A stretch of DNA of 21,830 nucleotides from a virus (IMGVR_UViG_3300032282_003033:1-21830); one strand, 5' to 3'; shown: positions 13,545 to 19,497, counted from the first letter of the stretch. Notes: generated by a model not told the origin, from the letters alone. Program-made: numbers and translations.

Positions 13545-13710
13545 ATTTGACGCATTTGAGAAAGCTCTTGCCCACTTCGGCACAAGGGTTGATATCATCA
13601 TTGCTCTCGAAATGGGAGGAAAGATTGATTCTCTTGCCGCCTATAAAGAGATCAAAGCAGAACTCAAAGAACTTAAACGAGCAAAGAAACAGTATGGAAA
13701 GGACATGTAG
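13537..13710 (+). CDS. Tiny helical protein (57 aa)
   Basis: The frame from ATG 13537 reads MYEFDAFEKALAHFGTRVDI and continues into a Lys/Glu-rich helix (YKEIKAELKELKRAKKQYG). It overlaps the previous gene by 8 bases and the next by 17. The pattern MGGKIDSLAAYKEI fits a helix-turn-helix of unknown purpose. Confidence 0.5.
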   Translation: MYEFDAFEKALAHFGTRVDIIIALEMGGKIDSLAAYKEIKAELKELKRAKKQYGKDM

Positions 13711-13825
13711 TAAATGTGGTGAAACAAAGCCACTTGACAAAAATCACTATCAAGTGGTAAAATCTTTCAAGACTGGTTTCTCATACTATTGCAATGAGTG
13801 TAACAAACCAAAACCAAGAGATTGA
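13694..13825 (+). CDS. Mini zinc-ribbon protein (43 aa)
   Basis: ATG 13694 starts inside the previous gene. The product has two CxxC pairs, TCSKCGETKPLDKNHY and YYCNECNKPKPRD, forming a treble-clef-like zinc site of four Cys. This looks like the N-terminal zinc ribbon of phage HNH nucleases of the endonuclease VII type, but no nuclease domain follows. It could be a free-standing zinc finger or the surviving end of a lost endonuclease. A longer frame upstream is out of phase with the better gene at 13537 and is not coding. Confidence 0.6.
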   Translation: MERTCSKCGETKPLDKNHYQVVKSFKTGFSYYCNECNKPKPRD

Positions 13826-13827
13826 TT

Positions 13828-14301
13828 ATGGATTATAAAAAGTATTCGCTTGAACAACTTGAAAACTGGGTGCATGATGCAATCAATGGAGATGCATCAC
13901 CGCATGAAATTTATTCTACTATTCGTACTGTAGTTAAAGAGAACTTAGATCATCATAAAGAATATCATCAAAAATGTCTTGGTTTGTATGAACTGTTGAG
14001 TGGTCATCGTCCTGTCAAGCTTCAGTGTGATAAAGATGATCCATCACCAGAATGTCAACGAGCATGGAATAGTTTTTGGGAAGAACATTACTATCCAGAA
14101 GAAGTAGAAGCAATTCGTAAAGAGGGTGGATATGAATGGACACCTGAACCTAAGGTTAGTAATAAGTATGAAACAAAAAATGGTGTAACATACTTAGAAT
14201 ACATAAAAGCAAAGATTGAAGCAGACTCTGCATGGAATGATGGTTGGACAAAAGAACATTACCAAAAAATTGTAGACAAATATGAAAAAAGAATTGTTTG
14301 A
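13828..14301 (+). CDS. Conserved phage protein of unknown function (157 aa)
   Basis: The first ATG is preferred over a TTG two codons upstream; a weak AAGAG site precedes it. The helical N-terminus (YSLEQLENWVHDAINGDASP, then a helix with HHKEYHQKCLGLYELLSG) resembles a family in T4-like cyanophages without known function. Several His residues lie between the helices. The C-terminal part is acidic with Trp residues. It overlaps the next gene by 20 bases. Confidence 0.6.
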   Translation: MDYKKYSLEQLENWVHDAINGDASPHEIYSTIRTVVKENLDHHKEYHQKCLGLYELLSGHRPVKLQCDKDDPSPECQRAWNSFWEEHYYPEEVEAIRKEGGYEWTPEPKVSNKYETKNGVTYLEYIKAKIEADSAWNDGWTKEHYQKIVDKYEKRIV

Positions 14302-14545
14302 GGTGGGATCACCAGAAACTCCACAAGTTTTATGGGCATTGCCTGTCGAAAAAGTAACAAATGAAAAGGGTGAAGATGAGTATATCATCTCACTATCTGA
14401 AAAGGTTAGAAAGCACATGAAACTCAAACAAGGAGATAAGGTATTCTTTGGTGAACGTGCTAATAATTCATTTGAGGTTCGCAAAGCCACTCAGGAAGAG
14501 TTAATCTACTATAAGATAGAGAAAGAACGTCAAAAAGGAATGTAA
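14282..14545 (+). CDS. AbrB/SpoVT-like small protein (87 aa)
   Basis: The middle reads EYIISLSEKVRKHMKLKQGD, then KVFFGERANNSFEVRKAT. A strand, a short helix ending in LKxGD, and two further strands are the pattern of the AbrB/SpoVT swapped-hairpin DNA-binding domain. Such proteins are dimeric DNA-binding regulators or antitoxin-like factors. No toxin gene is adjacent that I recognise, so a role as a phage regulator is inference. An acidic 35-residue N-terminal extension precedes the domain. Confidence 0.5.
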   Translation: MKKELFEVGSPETPQVLWALPVEKVTNEKGEDEYIISLSEKVRKHMKLKQGDKVFFGERANNSFEVRKATQEELIYYKIEKERQKGM

Positions 14546-14596
14546 CGTGATCCCAAAGAAAACATTAAGTTTATAGATAGTGCAGAATATCAATGT

Positions 14597-14602
14597 TATG
14601 AT
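14597..14602 (+). promoter_or_regulatory. Candidate -10 box TATGAT in 78-base gap
   Basis: TTATGATAGCC resembles TGTATGATGGCC at 18542. No -35 at 16-18 bases is convincing. A GGAGG site 4-8 bases before ATG 14624 follows. Confidence 0.45.
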
Positions 14603-14623
14603 AGCCGCACATTTGGAGGAATT

Positions 14624-14830
14624 ATGACTCTTGCTCGCACTGGATCTGACAATCTTACCACAGAAGAATGGAATGAACTGGTAGCATTAAAAGACGCAAT
14701 CAGTTATGCTCCACAGACAGTCTCAGCAGATAAAATGGAAAAGTTTGCAGAACTTATGGTGCGATCTTTAGAGGGAAAATGTGATCCTCCTCCGCCGAAG
14801 AATTGGCGTGGATCAGCATTGAGTGACTAA
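14624..14830 (+). CDS. Small protein of unknown function (68 aa)
   Basis: A strong GGAGG lies 4 bases before ATG. The product has two helices (TTEEWNELVALKDAISYA and ADKMEKFAELMVRSLEG) and a Pro-rich end (CDPPPPKNWRG). It is the last gene before the second endonuclease-type cassette, whose left repeat arm begins 5 bases after its stop. Confidence 0.6.
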   Translation: MTLARTGSDNLTTEEWNELVALKDAISYAPQTVSADKMEKFAELMVRSLEGKCDPPPPKNWRGSALSD

Positions 14831-14865
14831 ATACTAACGCTTATGTGTCGCAGCTAAGCAAATCT

Positions 14866-14889
14866 GGGGAGCAGAAATGCTCCTCTTTT
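14866..14889 (+). terminator. Intrinsic terminator inside inverted repeat 2
   Basis: GGAGCA (14868-14873) pairs with TGCTCC (14878-14883) around a GAAA tetraloop, extended by G-U and G-C pairs, then TTTT. It should stop RNA entering from the upstream operon. Confidence 0.75.
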
Positions 14890-14891
14890 AA

Positions 14892-14899
14892 TATAAATA
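14892..14899 (+). promoter_or_regulatory. T4-type late promoter TATAAATA, cassette 2
   Basis: Perfect late-promoter match, followed by four bases and TGCGAC as in cassette 1. RNA started here lacks the left repeat arm, leaving the start codon of the gene at 14923 free. Confidence 0.8.
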
Positions 14900-14922
14900 A
14901 CTCTGCGACACATAAAGCAGTT

Positions 14923-15333
14923 ATGGAAGACTTATTCGCATCTCTGAAAGATGTTGTAGTTCCTGATGATTGTTGGCAACCATTTGAGGATGGTTGGAAA
15001 GGTGATTGGATTTATTTCCAAAAAGGTCACATTCCGTGGAATAAAGGAAAGAAAGGAACTTGCCCTCTTCATCAAAAAGAAATAAACAGACAAATGATGA
15101 AGAAAAGATATGAAAATGGATTAAATGTTAGCGGTGCAAATAATCCGAGAGCAAAAACTTGGAGAGTAGTTTATAATGATGGTAGAGAACTCATCATCAA
15201 ATCTATTCATGATTGGGCAATAATGCGAGGTTATAGTAAATCTGGGATTTATAATCTTCGCACAAAGAAATGGAAAAGATACCGAGATCTTGTGACGGTT
15301 GAAGAAGTGTCACAAGCCCCCTTGTCTTTGTGA
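14923..15333 (+). CDS. NUMOD-type homing-endonuclease-like protein without visible nuclease domain
   Basis: ATG 14923 is chosen because it follows the late promoter; an upstream in-frame extension would read through the hairpin. The 136-aa protein starts with LKDVVVPDDCWQPFEDGW, then HIPWNKGKKGTCPLH (NUMOD3-like, about 36-50). It ends with a DNA-binding-like HTH region, SGANNPRAKTWRVVY and KSIHDWAIMRGYSKSGIYNL with KWKRYRDL. No HNH or GIY-YIG catalytic motif is seen. It may be a truncated homing endonuclease, or a DNA-binding partner or repressor. The last codons (SQAPLSL) are encoded by the palindrome of the downstream promoter cassette, and TGA lies beyond its -35. Confidence 0.7.
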   Translation: MEDLFASLKDVVVPDDCWQPFEDGWKGDWIYFQKGHIPWNKGKKGTCPLHQKEINRQMMKKRYENGLNVSGANNPRAKTWRVVYNDGRELIIKSIHDWAIMRGYSKSGIYNLRTKKWKRYRDLVTVEEVSQAPLSL

Positions 15334-15377
15334 TTTGGCTGCTGTATCTTGGCTATGTTGAGAGGAACACAACCGCA
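15309..15377 (+). promoter_or_regulatory. Repeated promoter cassette, copy 1
   Basis: A GTCACAAGCCCCCTTGTC palindrome contains TTGTCT (15322-15327) as -35, then 17 bases to TATCTT (15345-15350), followed by GGCTATGTTGAGAGGAAC. The GAGAGG serves the gene at 15378. The first part overlaps the end of the NUMOD gene. Confidence 0.7.
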
Positions 15378-15764
15378 ATGGCAACTCGCGGCCGCATTGG
15401 TATTGAACTTAAAGACGGTTCTATTCTGTCTGCTTATTCACATTGGGATTCCTATCCCGAATGGTTGGGTCGTATTCTGAAGACACATTACAACAGCAAA
15501 GATGCTGCTGCTGAATTGATTGATGGCGGCGACATGTCTGCTGCTTGGAATGACAATCACGAACCAGAGTATTATTCCGCTCGTGGTGAAGATGTTCCTC
15601 CTCGCCTTGATAAGGATCTGTGTGAGTATCTTCTGCCTGATAATAGCGAAGAGTATGCTTATGTGTTCCGTGCTGGTGAGTGGGTTTGCTACAACATGCA
15701 CCAGTTCGATGATAGCAAACTTCCTGAAGTTGTTGAAATCCCCTCTGGAGCTCTTGCAGCATGA
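15378..15764 (+). CDS. Conserved phage protein, MATRGRIGIE family (128 aa)
   Basis: ATG 15378 follows the GAGAGG of the promoter cassette, so longer in-frame reading upstream is rejected. The product begins MATRGRIGIELKDGSILSAY, then HWDSYPEWLGRILKTHY, and has LIDGGDMSAAWND. This is a family I know from many cyanophages and other phages, of unknown function. It is acidic, without membrane segments. Its GC content and codon choice (GCT, GGT, CGT, CTG) are more optimised than its neighbours', suggesting higher expression. Confidence 0.7.
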   Translation: MATRGRIGIELKDGSILSAYSHWDSYPEWLGRILKTHYNSKDAAAELIDGGDMSAAWNDNHEPEYYSARGEDVPPRLDKDLCEYLLPDNSEEYAYVFRAGEWVCYNMHQFDDSKLPEVVEIPSGALAA

Positions 15765-15889
15765 AATACTATCTCACACTCACTCTTGCTTTCGGTGCTA
15801 TTCTTGGTTGGAATGCATTTCTAATCACGAGAGACAACAAAATGTTTGAGGCATACTATCATCAAACAGAGTATGGACAAAAAAACTAA
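15761..15889 (+). CDS. Tiny membrane protein (42 aa)
   Basis: ATGA overlap with the previous stop. The N-terminal hydrophobic segment YLTLTLAFGAILGWNAFLI (4-22) should span the membrane, followed by a short charged tail. It overlaps the next gene by 17 bases. The function is unknown. Confidence 0.6.
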   Translation: MKYYLTLTLAFGAILGWNAFLITRDNKMFEAYYHQTEYGQKN

Positions 15890-16052
15890 ACTGATTCTAG
15901 CACTACAACAAATCGAAAATGTCACAGAATTGGTAAAAGATAATCAATGGGAGGGATTCTTCTCCTCCCATCTTTTACCTGTTAAGTATGAAATTGAGCG
16001 TCAGATTTCTTGCTTGACAGGCAAGAGCAAATACATTACAATTAAGGAGTAA
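15873..16052 (+). CDS. Small conserved helical protein (59 aa)
   Basis: ATG 15873 is used because the family begins MDKKTKLILALQQIENV. The helix-turn pattern QWEGFFSSHLLPVKYEIERQ is familiar from short cyanophage proteins. The longer upstream frame lies within the previous gene and is unlikely. No function is known. Confidence 0.6.
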   Translation: MDKKTKLILALQQIENVTELVKDNQWEGFFSSHLLPVKYEIERQISCLTGKSKYITIKE

Positions 16053-16065
16053 TTAGCACAAACAG

Positions 16066-16299
16066 ATGAAATCTATTTACATTGTCGATTATTGGGTTGG
16101 GTTTCCTACTTCAGAATACGGTGGCACAATTAACGTTATTGCATCAGACGATAATGAATGTCACGATTTGTTACTGAATTGGCGCGATGAATACGCATCT
16201 GCATACGATGATCGTATCATGGCCAATGTAGTTAAAGCACCACGTTTTATTCTTTCTGAAGAACAAGACTCGCGTATTGTTGATTCCTTCATCACCTGA
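16066..16299 (+). CDS. Small protein of unknown function (77 aa)
   Basis: The product has a beta start (MKSIYIVDYWVGF), a Ser/Asp-rich turn (IASDDNECHDLLLNWRDE) and a C-terminal acidic helix. I recognise no family. A possible GGAG is 16 bases upstream, too distant to be certain. Confidence 0.5.
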   Translation: MKSIYIVDYWVGFPTSEYGGTINVIASDDNECHDLLLNWRDEYASAYDDRIMANVVKAPRFILSEEQDSRIVDSFIT

Positions 16300-16301
16300 T
16301 T

Positions 16302-16583
16302 ATGGCAGTTAAGTTTCCTCACAAGGCACCGAACAATTATCATTATGAGCAAAATCAATTTAAGCGTAACGTCACCGCTATTTGGATATGTGATGAGCGC
16401 ACTTATGACTACAATAATGGTGAGCCTGTTCGCTGTATCTGGGGATTCTACAACTCCAAAACAGGACAATACCATGCCCCAATCAATTCATCGACAGTGG
16501 GTAATGTAGTAGATCCAAACAAAACTACACCTTACTCCGCGATGCAAATCAAACAAACTCCCCTTGAATCTGCTTTCTCATGA
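16302..16583 (+). CDS. Small protein of unknown function (93 aa)
   Basis: The start lies 2 bases after the previous stop. The central part is beta-rich with aromatics (AIWICDERTYDYNNGEPVRC, IWGFYNSKTGQYHAPINSST). An SH3-like or OB-like barrel is possible but not shown. Its stop overlaps the next gene as ATGA. Confidence 0.55.
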   Translation: MAVKFPHKAPNNYHYEQNQFKRNVTAIWICDERTYDYNNGEPVRCIWGFYNSKTGQYHAPINSSTVGNVVDPNKTTPYSAMQIKQTPLESAFS

Positions 16584-16759
16584 CTAATCTACAGCGCCAA
16601 ATCTTGGTCGAAATTGAAGATCATTGGAATCATCAAATGTGCTATCTAGTGGATAAAGATCGTCTGGATGATGCTGATGCACTATACCTAGAGTTTGTTG
16701 TTGATGGCAAAGAGCCTGATCAGTGGATGTTCTTGGAGGATCTTGATGCTGTTATCTGA
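16580..16759 (+). CDS. Tiny acidic protein (59 aa)
   Basis: ATGA overlap with the previous stop. The sequence MTNLQRQILVEIEDHWNHQM leads into an acidic region (KDRLDDADALYLEFVVDG) and ends DLDAVI. It overlaps the next gene by 14 bases, which reads GGAGG near its end as its ribosome binding site. Confidence 0.55.
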   Translation: MTNLQRQILVEIEDHWNHQMCYLVDKDRLDDADALYLEFVVDGKEPDQWMFLEDLDAVI

Positions 16760-16922
16760 GGGTGATTCTGTTAAATATAAAGAGATTGAGGGAGTGATTG
16801 CTTTTGTCGGTGATCACTCTATTTCCATACTTGTTCGTCAAGGAAAACATAAATCACAAGATGTTCGTGTTGTTGTCTATAAACAAGATTATAGTAAAGT
16901 GGTAAAATTGGGAGAAAAATGA
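16746..16922 (+). CDS. SH3/KOW-like small conserved protein (58 aa)
   Basis: GGAGG is 6-7 bases before ATG 16746, which decides the start. The product is beta-rich: LLSEGDSVKYKEIEGVIAFV, GDHSISILVRQ, VRVVVYKQDYSKVVKL. The GDxV...I.G.I.FV order suggests a small SH3-like barrel, and the RQGKHKSQDVRVVVY segment recurs in a cyanophage family without known role. It precedes the fourth oxygenase with an ATGA overlap. Confidence 0.6.
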   Translation: MLLSEGDSVKYKEIEGVIAFVGDHSISILVRQGKHKSQDVRVVVYKQDYSKVVKLGEK

Positions 16923-17500
16923 AGATCTATAATCACACTGTATTTCCATCAATTATCTCAGAAACTGAGTGTGATTTGTATCATTACATTCGTAATGATT
17001 TGATTGAGTGGATTTATAAGTATCAATTAACAACTAAAGGTGTAATTCATAGTAATCGTGGTGGTTGGCAGTCTCCATCAGATTTTTGGCAACAAGAATC
17101 TTTTCATGAGTTCAAAAATTATATTTGGAACAACACATTTGAGACCCTCGCTCACTACAAACGTAGATTTGAGTTGAGTAACATGTGGATCAACATCAAT
17201 CAGAAAGGTAATTATAATGTATCACATAATCATCCTAACTCTATCATATCTGGCGTCTTTTGGGTAAAAACACCAGCAAATTGTGGAAAATTAGTATTTG
17301 AGAATCCTCATTCGTTTTCTGAAATTCTTTTAATCGAATCTGCAGATGATGAAGTTAAAAAAAGACTCAATTATTATCGTACTTTTGAGTTCACGCCGCG
17401 TGAAGGATTATTAGTAATGTTTCCTTCGCATTTGCGTCATCTAGTTGAACCAAATGAATCTGATGAAGATAGAATTTCAATCGCATTTAATCTATCATGA
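16919..17500 (+). CDS. 2OG-Fe(II) oxygenase (TIGR02466-like), copy 4
   Basis: The 193-aa protein contains YNVSHNHPNSIISGVFWV with His103 and His105, LVFENPHSF, and MFPSHLRHLVEPNESDEDRI with distal His174 and Arg185. These match the family of putative 2OG-Fe(II) oxygenases common in cyanophages, where the HxH before PxS is characteristic. The start is supported by GGGAG and the ATGA overlap. Hydroxylation substrate and partner are unknown. Unlike the three early-window copies it lies among small non-structural genes, so its target may differ. A small membrane protein gene follows directly. Confidence 0.85.
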   Translation: MKIYNHTVFPSIISETECDLYHYIRNDLIEWIYKYQLTTKGVIHSNRGGWQSPSDFWQQESFHEFKNYIWNNTFETLAHYKRRFELSNMWININQKGNYNVSHNHPNSIISGVFWVKTPANCGKLVFENPHSFSEILLIESADDEVKKRLNYYRTFEFTPREGLLVMFPSHLRHLVEPNESDEDRISIAFNLS

Positions 17501-17727
17501 AAAGACCAAATACAATTTGGAGACTATGGTGCAAAGCTTTAGGAGAGAAGGCAAGTAAAGATGACAGAGAAGCAGATCACATTGCTCACATACGGACTTT
17601 TATATTCATCACTTATCTCATTACTAATTGTTTCATTGTTGTGGGGGTCATAAGACACTTCAATGACAATAAACCAATCTACATTCAGATTGATGTAACA
17701 GAAAAGGACAAGGGTCTAAATATCTAA
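17497..17727 (+). CDS. Conserved small cyanophage membrane protein (76 aa)
   Basis: The opening MKRPNTIWRLWCKALGEKAS is very characteristic of a family in T4-like cyanophages. A single membrane segment (TFIFITYLITNCFIVVGVI, about 34-52) follows a Lys/Asp-rich cytoplasmic part, with a short tail beyond. ATGA overlap with the oxygenase. The role is not known. Confidence 0.7.
   Translation: MKRPNTIWRLWCKALGEKASKDDREADHIAHIRTFIFITYLITNCFIVVGVIRHFNDNKPIYIQIDVTEKDKGLNI
17715..17722 (+). promoter_or_regulatory. Candidate late promoter TCTAAATA
   Basis: One mismatch to TATAAATA, located 19 bases before ATG 17741 and within the end of the membrane protein gene. Confidence 0.4.
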
Positions 17728-17740
17728 AAAGACGAAAGAA

Positions 17741-17959
17741 ATGAAGACGTTTAGTGAGTTTAATGAGCAACTTGAGCGTGGTAGATTAACACCATCCACC
17801 CCTGCACAAACTCAACAGCAACGCGCTACAAGCGCCCGGAGAGCGAATGTAATTGCTCGCAGGATGCGTAACCGCGCTGAAGATGAATTATCAGCTCATC
17901 AGTCAAACATGAGAACATTACTCAAAAAAAGTGGCGATGACATGAGAAGCAGCCACTAA
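17741..17959 (+). CDS. Small basic protein with MKTFSEF start (72 aa)
   Basis: The start MKTFSEFNEQ is shared by several cyanophage late proteins. The rest is Gln/Arg-rich and helical (TQQQRATSARRANVIARRMR), suggesting binding to nucleic acid or to acidic partners. A late-type promoter upstream suggests a virion or late role, but this is inference only. Confidence 0.55.
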   Translation: MKTFSEFNEQLERGRLTPSTPAQTQQQRATSARRANVIARRMRNRAEDELSAHQSNMRTLLKKSGDDMRSSH

Positions 17960-17976
17960 TTGAACTGTCCACTGTC

Positions 17977-18006
17977 TTGACCACTGCACCCTGGTTCATG
18001 TATTAT
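17977..18006 (+). promoter_or_regulatory. Sigma70-like promoter TTGACC-18-TATTAT
   Basis: TTGACC (17977-17982) and TATTAT (18001-18006) have 18-base spacing; AGCCATGTTCTTGAGGG after it resembles the leader of the repeated cassettes. It drives the gene at 18029 with a GAGGG binding site. Confidence 0.7.
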
Positions 18007-18028
18007 AGCCATGTTCTTGAGGGACACT

Positions 18029-18151
18029 ATGTACGACGAACTTTGGTCTGAGATTGTTGATGCTCCTGGGGAGATCTTTGACATTCCCGAACTTCGTGAA
18101 GACGAAGGCTTTGACTTCAATGAATACCTTACTGCTGATTACGATTACTGA
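18029..18151 (+). CDS. Tiny very acidic protein (40 aa)
   Basis: Promoter, GAGGG site and a clean 40-codon frame support this gene. The product MYDELWSEIVDAPGEIFDIP is followed by many Asp/Glu to the end YLTADYDY. Small strongly acidic phage proteins often inhibit host nucleic-acid-binding enzymes, but nothing specific shows that here. Confidence 0.6.
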   Translation: MYDELWSEIVDAPGEIFDIPELREDEGFDFNEYLTADYDY

Positions 18152-18153
18152 TC

Positions 18154-18360
18154 ATGAATCCTGACACTTACACTTTTAATGGTGATGCTGTTACCTTCCT
18201 TGGTTTGGTTGGTGTTGTTTCAGCATTTATCATTATTGTTACAGCGTTTCGTCGCTTTTTCAATTCCCCCTATAACATCCGTTATGTAGCACCTAAACAA
18301 TTTAAGAGCGATCTGGACACTATTGATTCTGTTATGGAGAGTAATGATGAAGTCGTCTGA
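18154..18360 (+). CDS. Small membrane protein (68 aa)
   Basis: It starts 2 bases after the previous stop. One strong membrane segment (VTFLGLVGVVSAFIIIVTAF, about 13-32) follows a short polar start. The C-terminal part is basic then acidic (RRFFNSPYNIRYVAPKQF to ESNDEVV). The function is unknown. Confidence 0.6.
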   Translation: MNPDTYTFNGDAVTFLGLVGVVSAFIIIVTAFRRFFNSPYNIRYVAPKQFKSDLDTIDSVMESNDEVV

Positions 18361-18505
18361 AGTATTGAAAGAAATGAAAGAATTGCGTGGTGAATGGCAC
18401 CGCAATAACTTTCAACTCACAAAAGAACAACACAAACGTTATCTTGAACTGCGTAATCTACGTTATGAACGTGTGAAAGAACTTCAGGAGTGTGCCACTG
18501 CCTAA
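18347..18505 (+). CDS. Small helical protein (52 aa)
   Basis: GGAG is 7 bases before ATG 18347, chosen over the adjacent ATG 18344. The product is a charged helix throughout (VLKEMKELRGEWHRNNFQLT, EQHKRYLELRNLRYERVKEL), probably a coiled coil or helical hairpin. A terminator follows its stop. Confidence 0.6.
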   Translation: MKSSEVLKEMKELRGEWHRNNFQLTKEQHKRYLELRNLRYERVKELQECATA

Positions 18506-18515
18506 ACTGTCACAT

Positions 18516-18539
18516 GGGGTCTTTACAGATCCCTTTTTT
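18516..18539 (+). terminator. Intrinsic terminator with six-T tail
   Basis: GGGGTC (18516-18521) pairs with GATCCC (18528-18533), one G-U pair, 6-base loop, then TTTTTT. The loop is exactly the -35-like TTTACA of the next promoter. Confidence 0.78.
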
Positions 18540-18549
18540 CATGTATGAT
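18522..18549 (+). promoter_or_regulatory. Sigma70-like promoter TTTACA-16-TATGAT
   Basis: TTTACA (18522-18527) and TATGAT (18544-18549), 16 bases apart, followed by GGCCAC. The start is predicted very near ATG 18556, so the leader is extremely short or absent. Confidence 0.65.
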
Positions 18550-18555
18550 GGCCAC

Positions 18556-19482
18556 ATGAAGAATCTCCATTTGTCCCATCCTGAAGATTCTGCACTCCTC
18601 GGCAAGAAAGCCGTGCAGAATACTATCAACTATCTTCGCAACTGTAAGGGTAATTGCACTGTCAAATACGATGGCGCTCCCGCGATTGTTTTCGGTATCA
18701 ATCCTGAGAATGATAAGTTCTTCGTAGGAACGAAAAGTGTATTCAACAAGGTCAAAGTTAAGATCAATTATACTCACTCGGACATCGAGAAGAATCATAG
18801 CAACAATCCGAAAGTTGCTGCAATTCTTCATACCTGCCTCGCTGAGTTCCCGAAAGACATTAAAGGGATTTATCAGTGTGATTTTATTGGTTATGGTGGT
18901 GAAGTATGCTTTACGCCTAATACTCTTACCTATGACTTTAGTGGGTGCGAAGGTGTATCTGAGTCTTCTATTGTTGCTGTGTGTCATACATCTTATTCTG
19001 GCACAAAGATCTCAGAACTTTATGCAAGCTTTGTTGACTATGCCCATGGTGGTATTTTTGATTCCAATTCTTCTGTTTATTTTGTAGATTGCAATGCACA
19101 ATTTACCACCCGTCGCCGTCGAGTTGATTACATTCTTGGTCTTGCAAGTGTGGTTAGCAATTTTGTTAAGTATCCTGAGACAAAGAAAGAAATCGAAGCG
19201 TTGAAGATTGCGGTCAATAAGTGTATCCGTGAGAATCGTCCAGTTTCTGATGTTCTGAGTGGTAATCTGCTTCTGTTGTTTAATCTGTTGACTCATGCTA
19301 AAATGTTGATCATGGAGGGAATTATGGTCACTGGTGATCAGGTTGATGCAAGAATTGACTTTGACATTGATTACATCCCTGGTCATGAAGGTTATGTTCA
19401 TTCCAACGATTATGGTGCATTTAAGTTAGTCAATCGTCAAGTATTCTCACACTATAACTTCACAATGCCCAAAGGTTGGTAG
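18556..19482 (+). CDS. Predicted nucleotidyltransferase/ATP-dependent ligase-like protein
   Basis: ATG 18556 is used because it lies just after the promoter. The 308-aa protein contains VKYDGAPAIVFG with a KxDG motif (37-40), FFVGTKSVFN, GIYQCDFIGYGGE (104-116), and near the end GHEGYVHSNDYGAFKLVNRQ with EGYV (278-281) and FKLVN (289-293). Motif I (KxDG), a central acidic strand, motif IV (EGxV) and motif V (KxV) appear in this order in ATP-dependent DNA/RNA ligases and capping enzymes. This suggests covalent AMP transfer with Lys37, but the family is annotated in phages as unknown and the middle region (residues 120-250) does not match ligases I know. Promoter and terminator make it a single-gene unit. 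Confidence 0.6.
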   Translation: MKNLHLSHPEDSALLGKKAVQNTINYLRNCKGNCTVKYDGAPAIVFGINPENDKFFVGTKSVFNKVKVKINYTHSDIEKNHSNNPKVAAILHTCLAEFPKDIKGIYQCDFIGYGGEVCFTPNTLTYDFSGCEGVSESSIVAVCHTSYSGTKISELYASFVDYAHGGIFDSNSSVYFVDCNAQFTTRRRRVDYILGLASVVSNFVKYPETKKEIEALKIAVNKCIRENRPVSDVLSGNLLLLFNLLTHAKMLIMEGIMVTGDQVDARIDFDIDYIPGHEGYVHSNDYGAFKLVNRQVFSHYNFTMPKGW

Positions 19483-19497
19483 ACAGCCTGAAAACTG

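Larger units (their letters stand above)
14835..14923 (+). promoter_or_regulatory. Start-region-hiding inverted repeat, cassette 2
   Basis: TTATGTGTCGCAG (14841-14853) pairs perfectly with CTGCGACACATAA (14903-14915). With two bulged A residues the stem continues six more pairs (14835-14840 with 14917-14918 and 14920-14923), reaching the A of ATG 14923. The 49-base loop holds a terminator and TATAAATA, exactly the plan of cassette 1. Confidence 0.78.

Noticed and set aside
13541-13693. N-terminal extension of the zinc-ribbon protein (94 aa in total)
   Set aside because: This stretch overlaps a better gene in another frame (13537-13710); the Cys motifs begin only after ATG 13694.
18490-18555. 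Upstream start for the ligase-like gene
   Set aside because: The extension would cross a terminator and promoter; the gene proper starts at ATG 18556.
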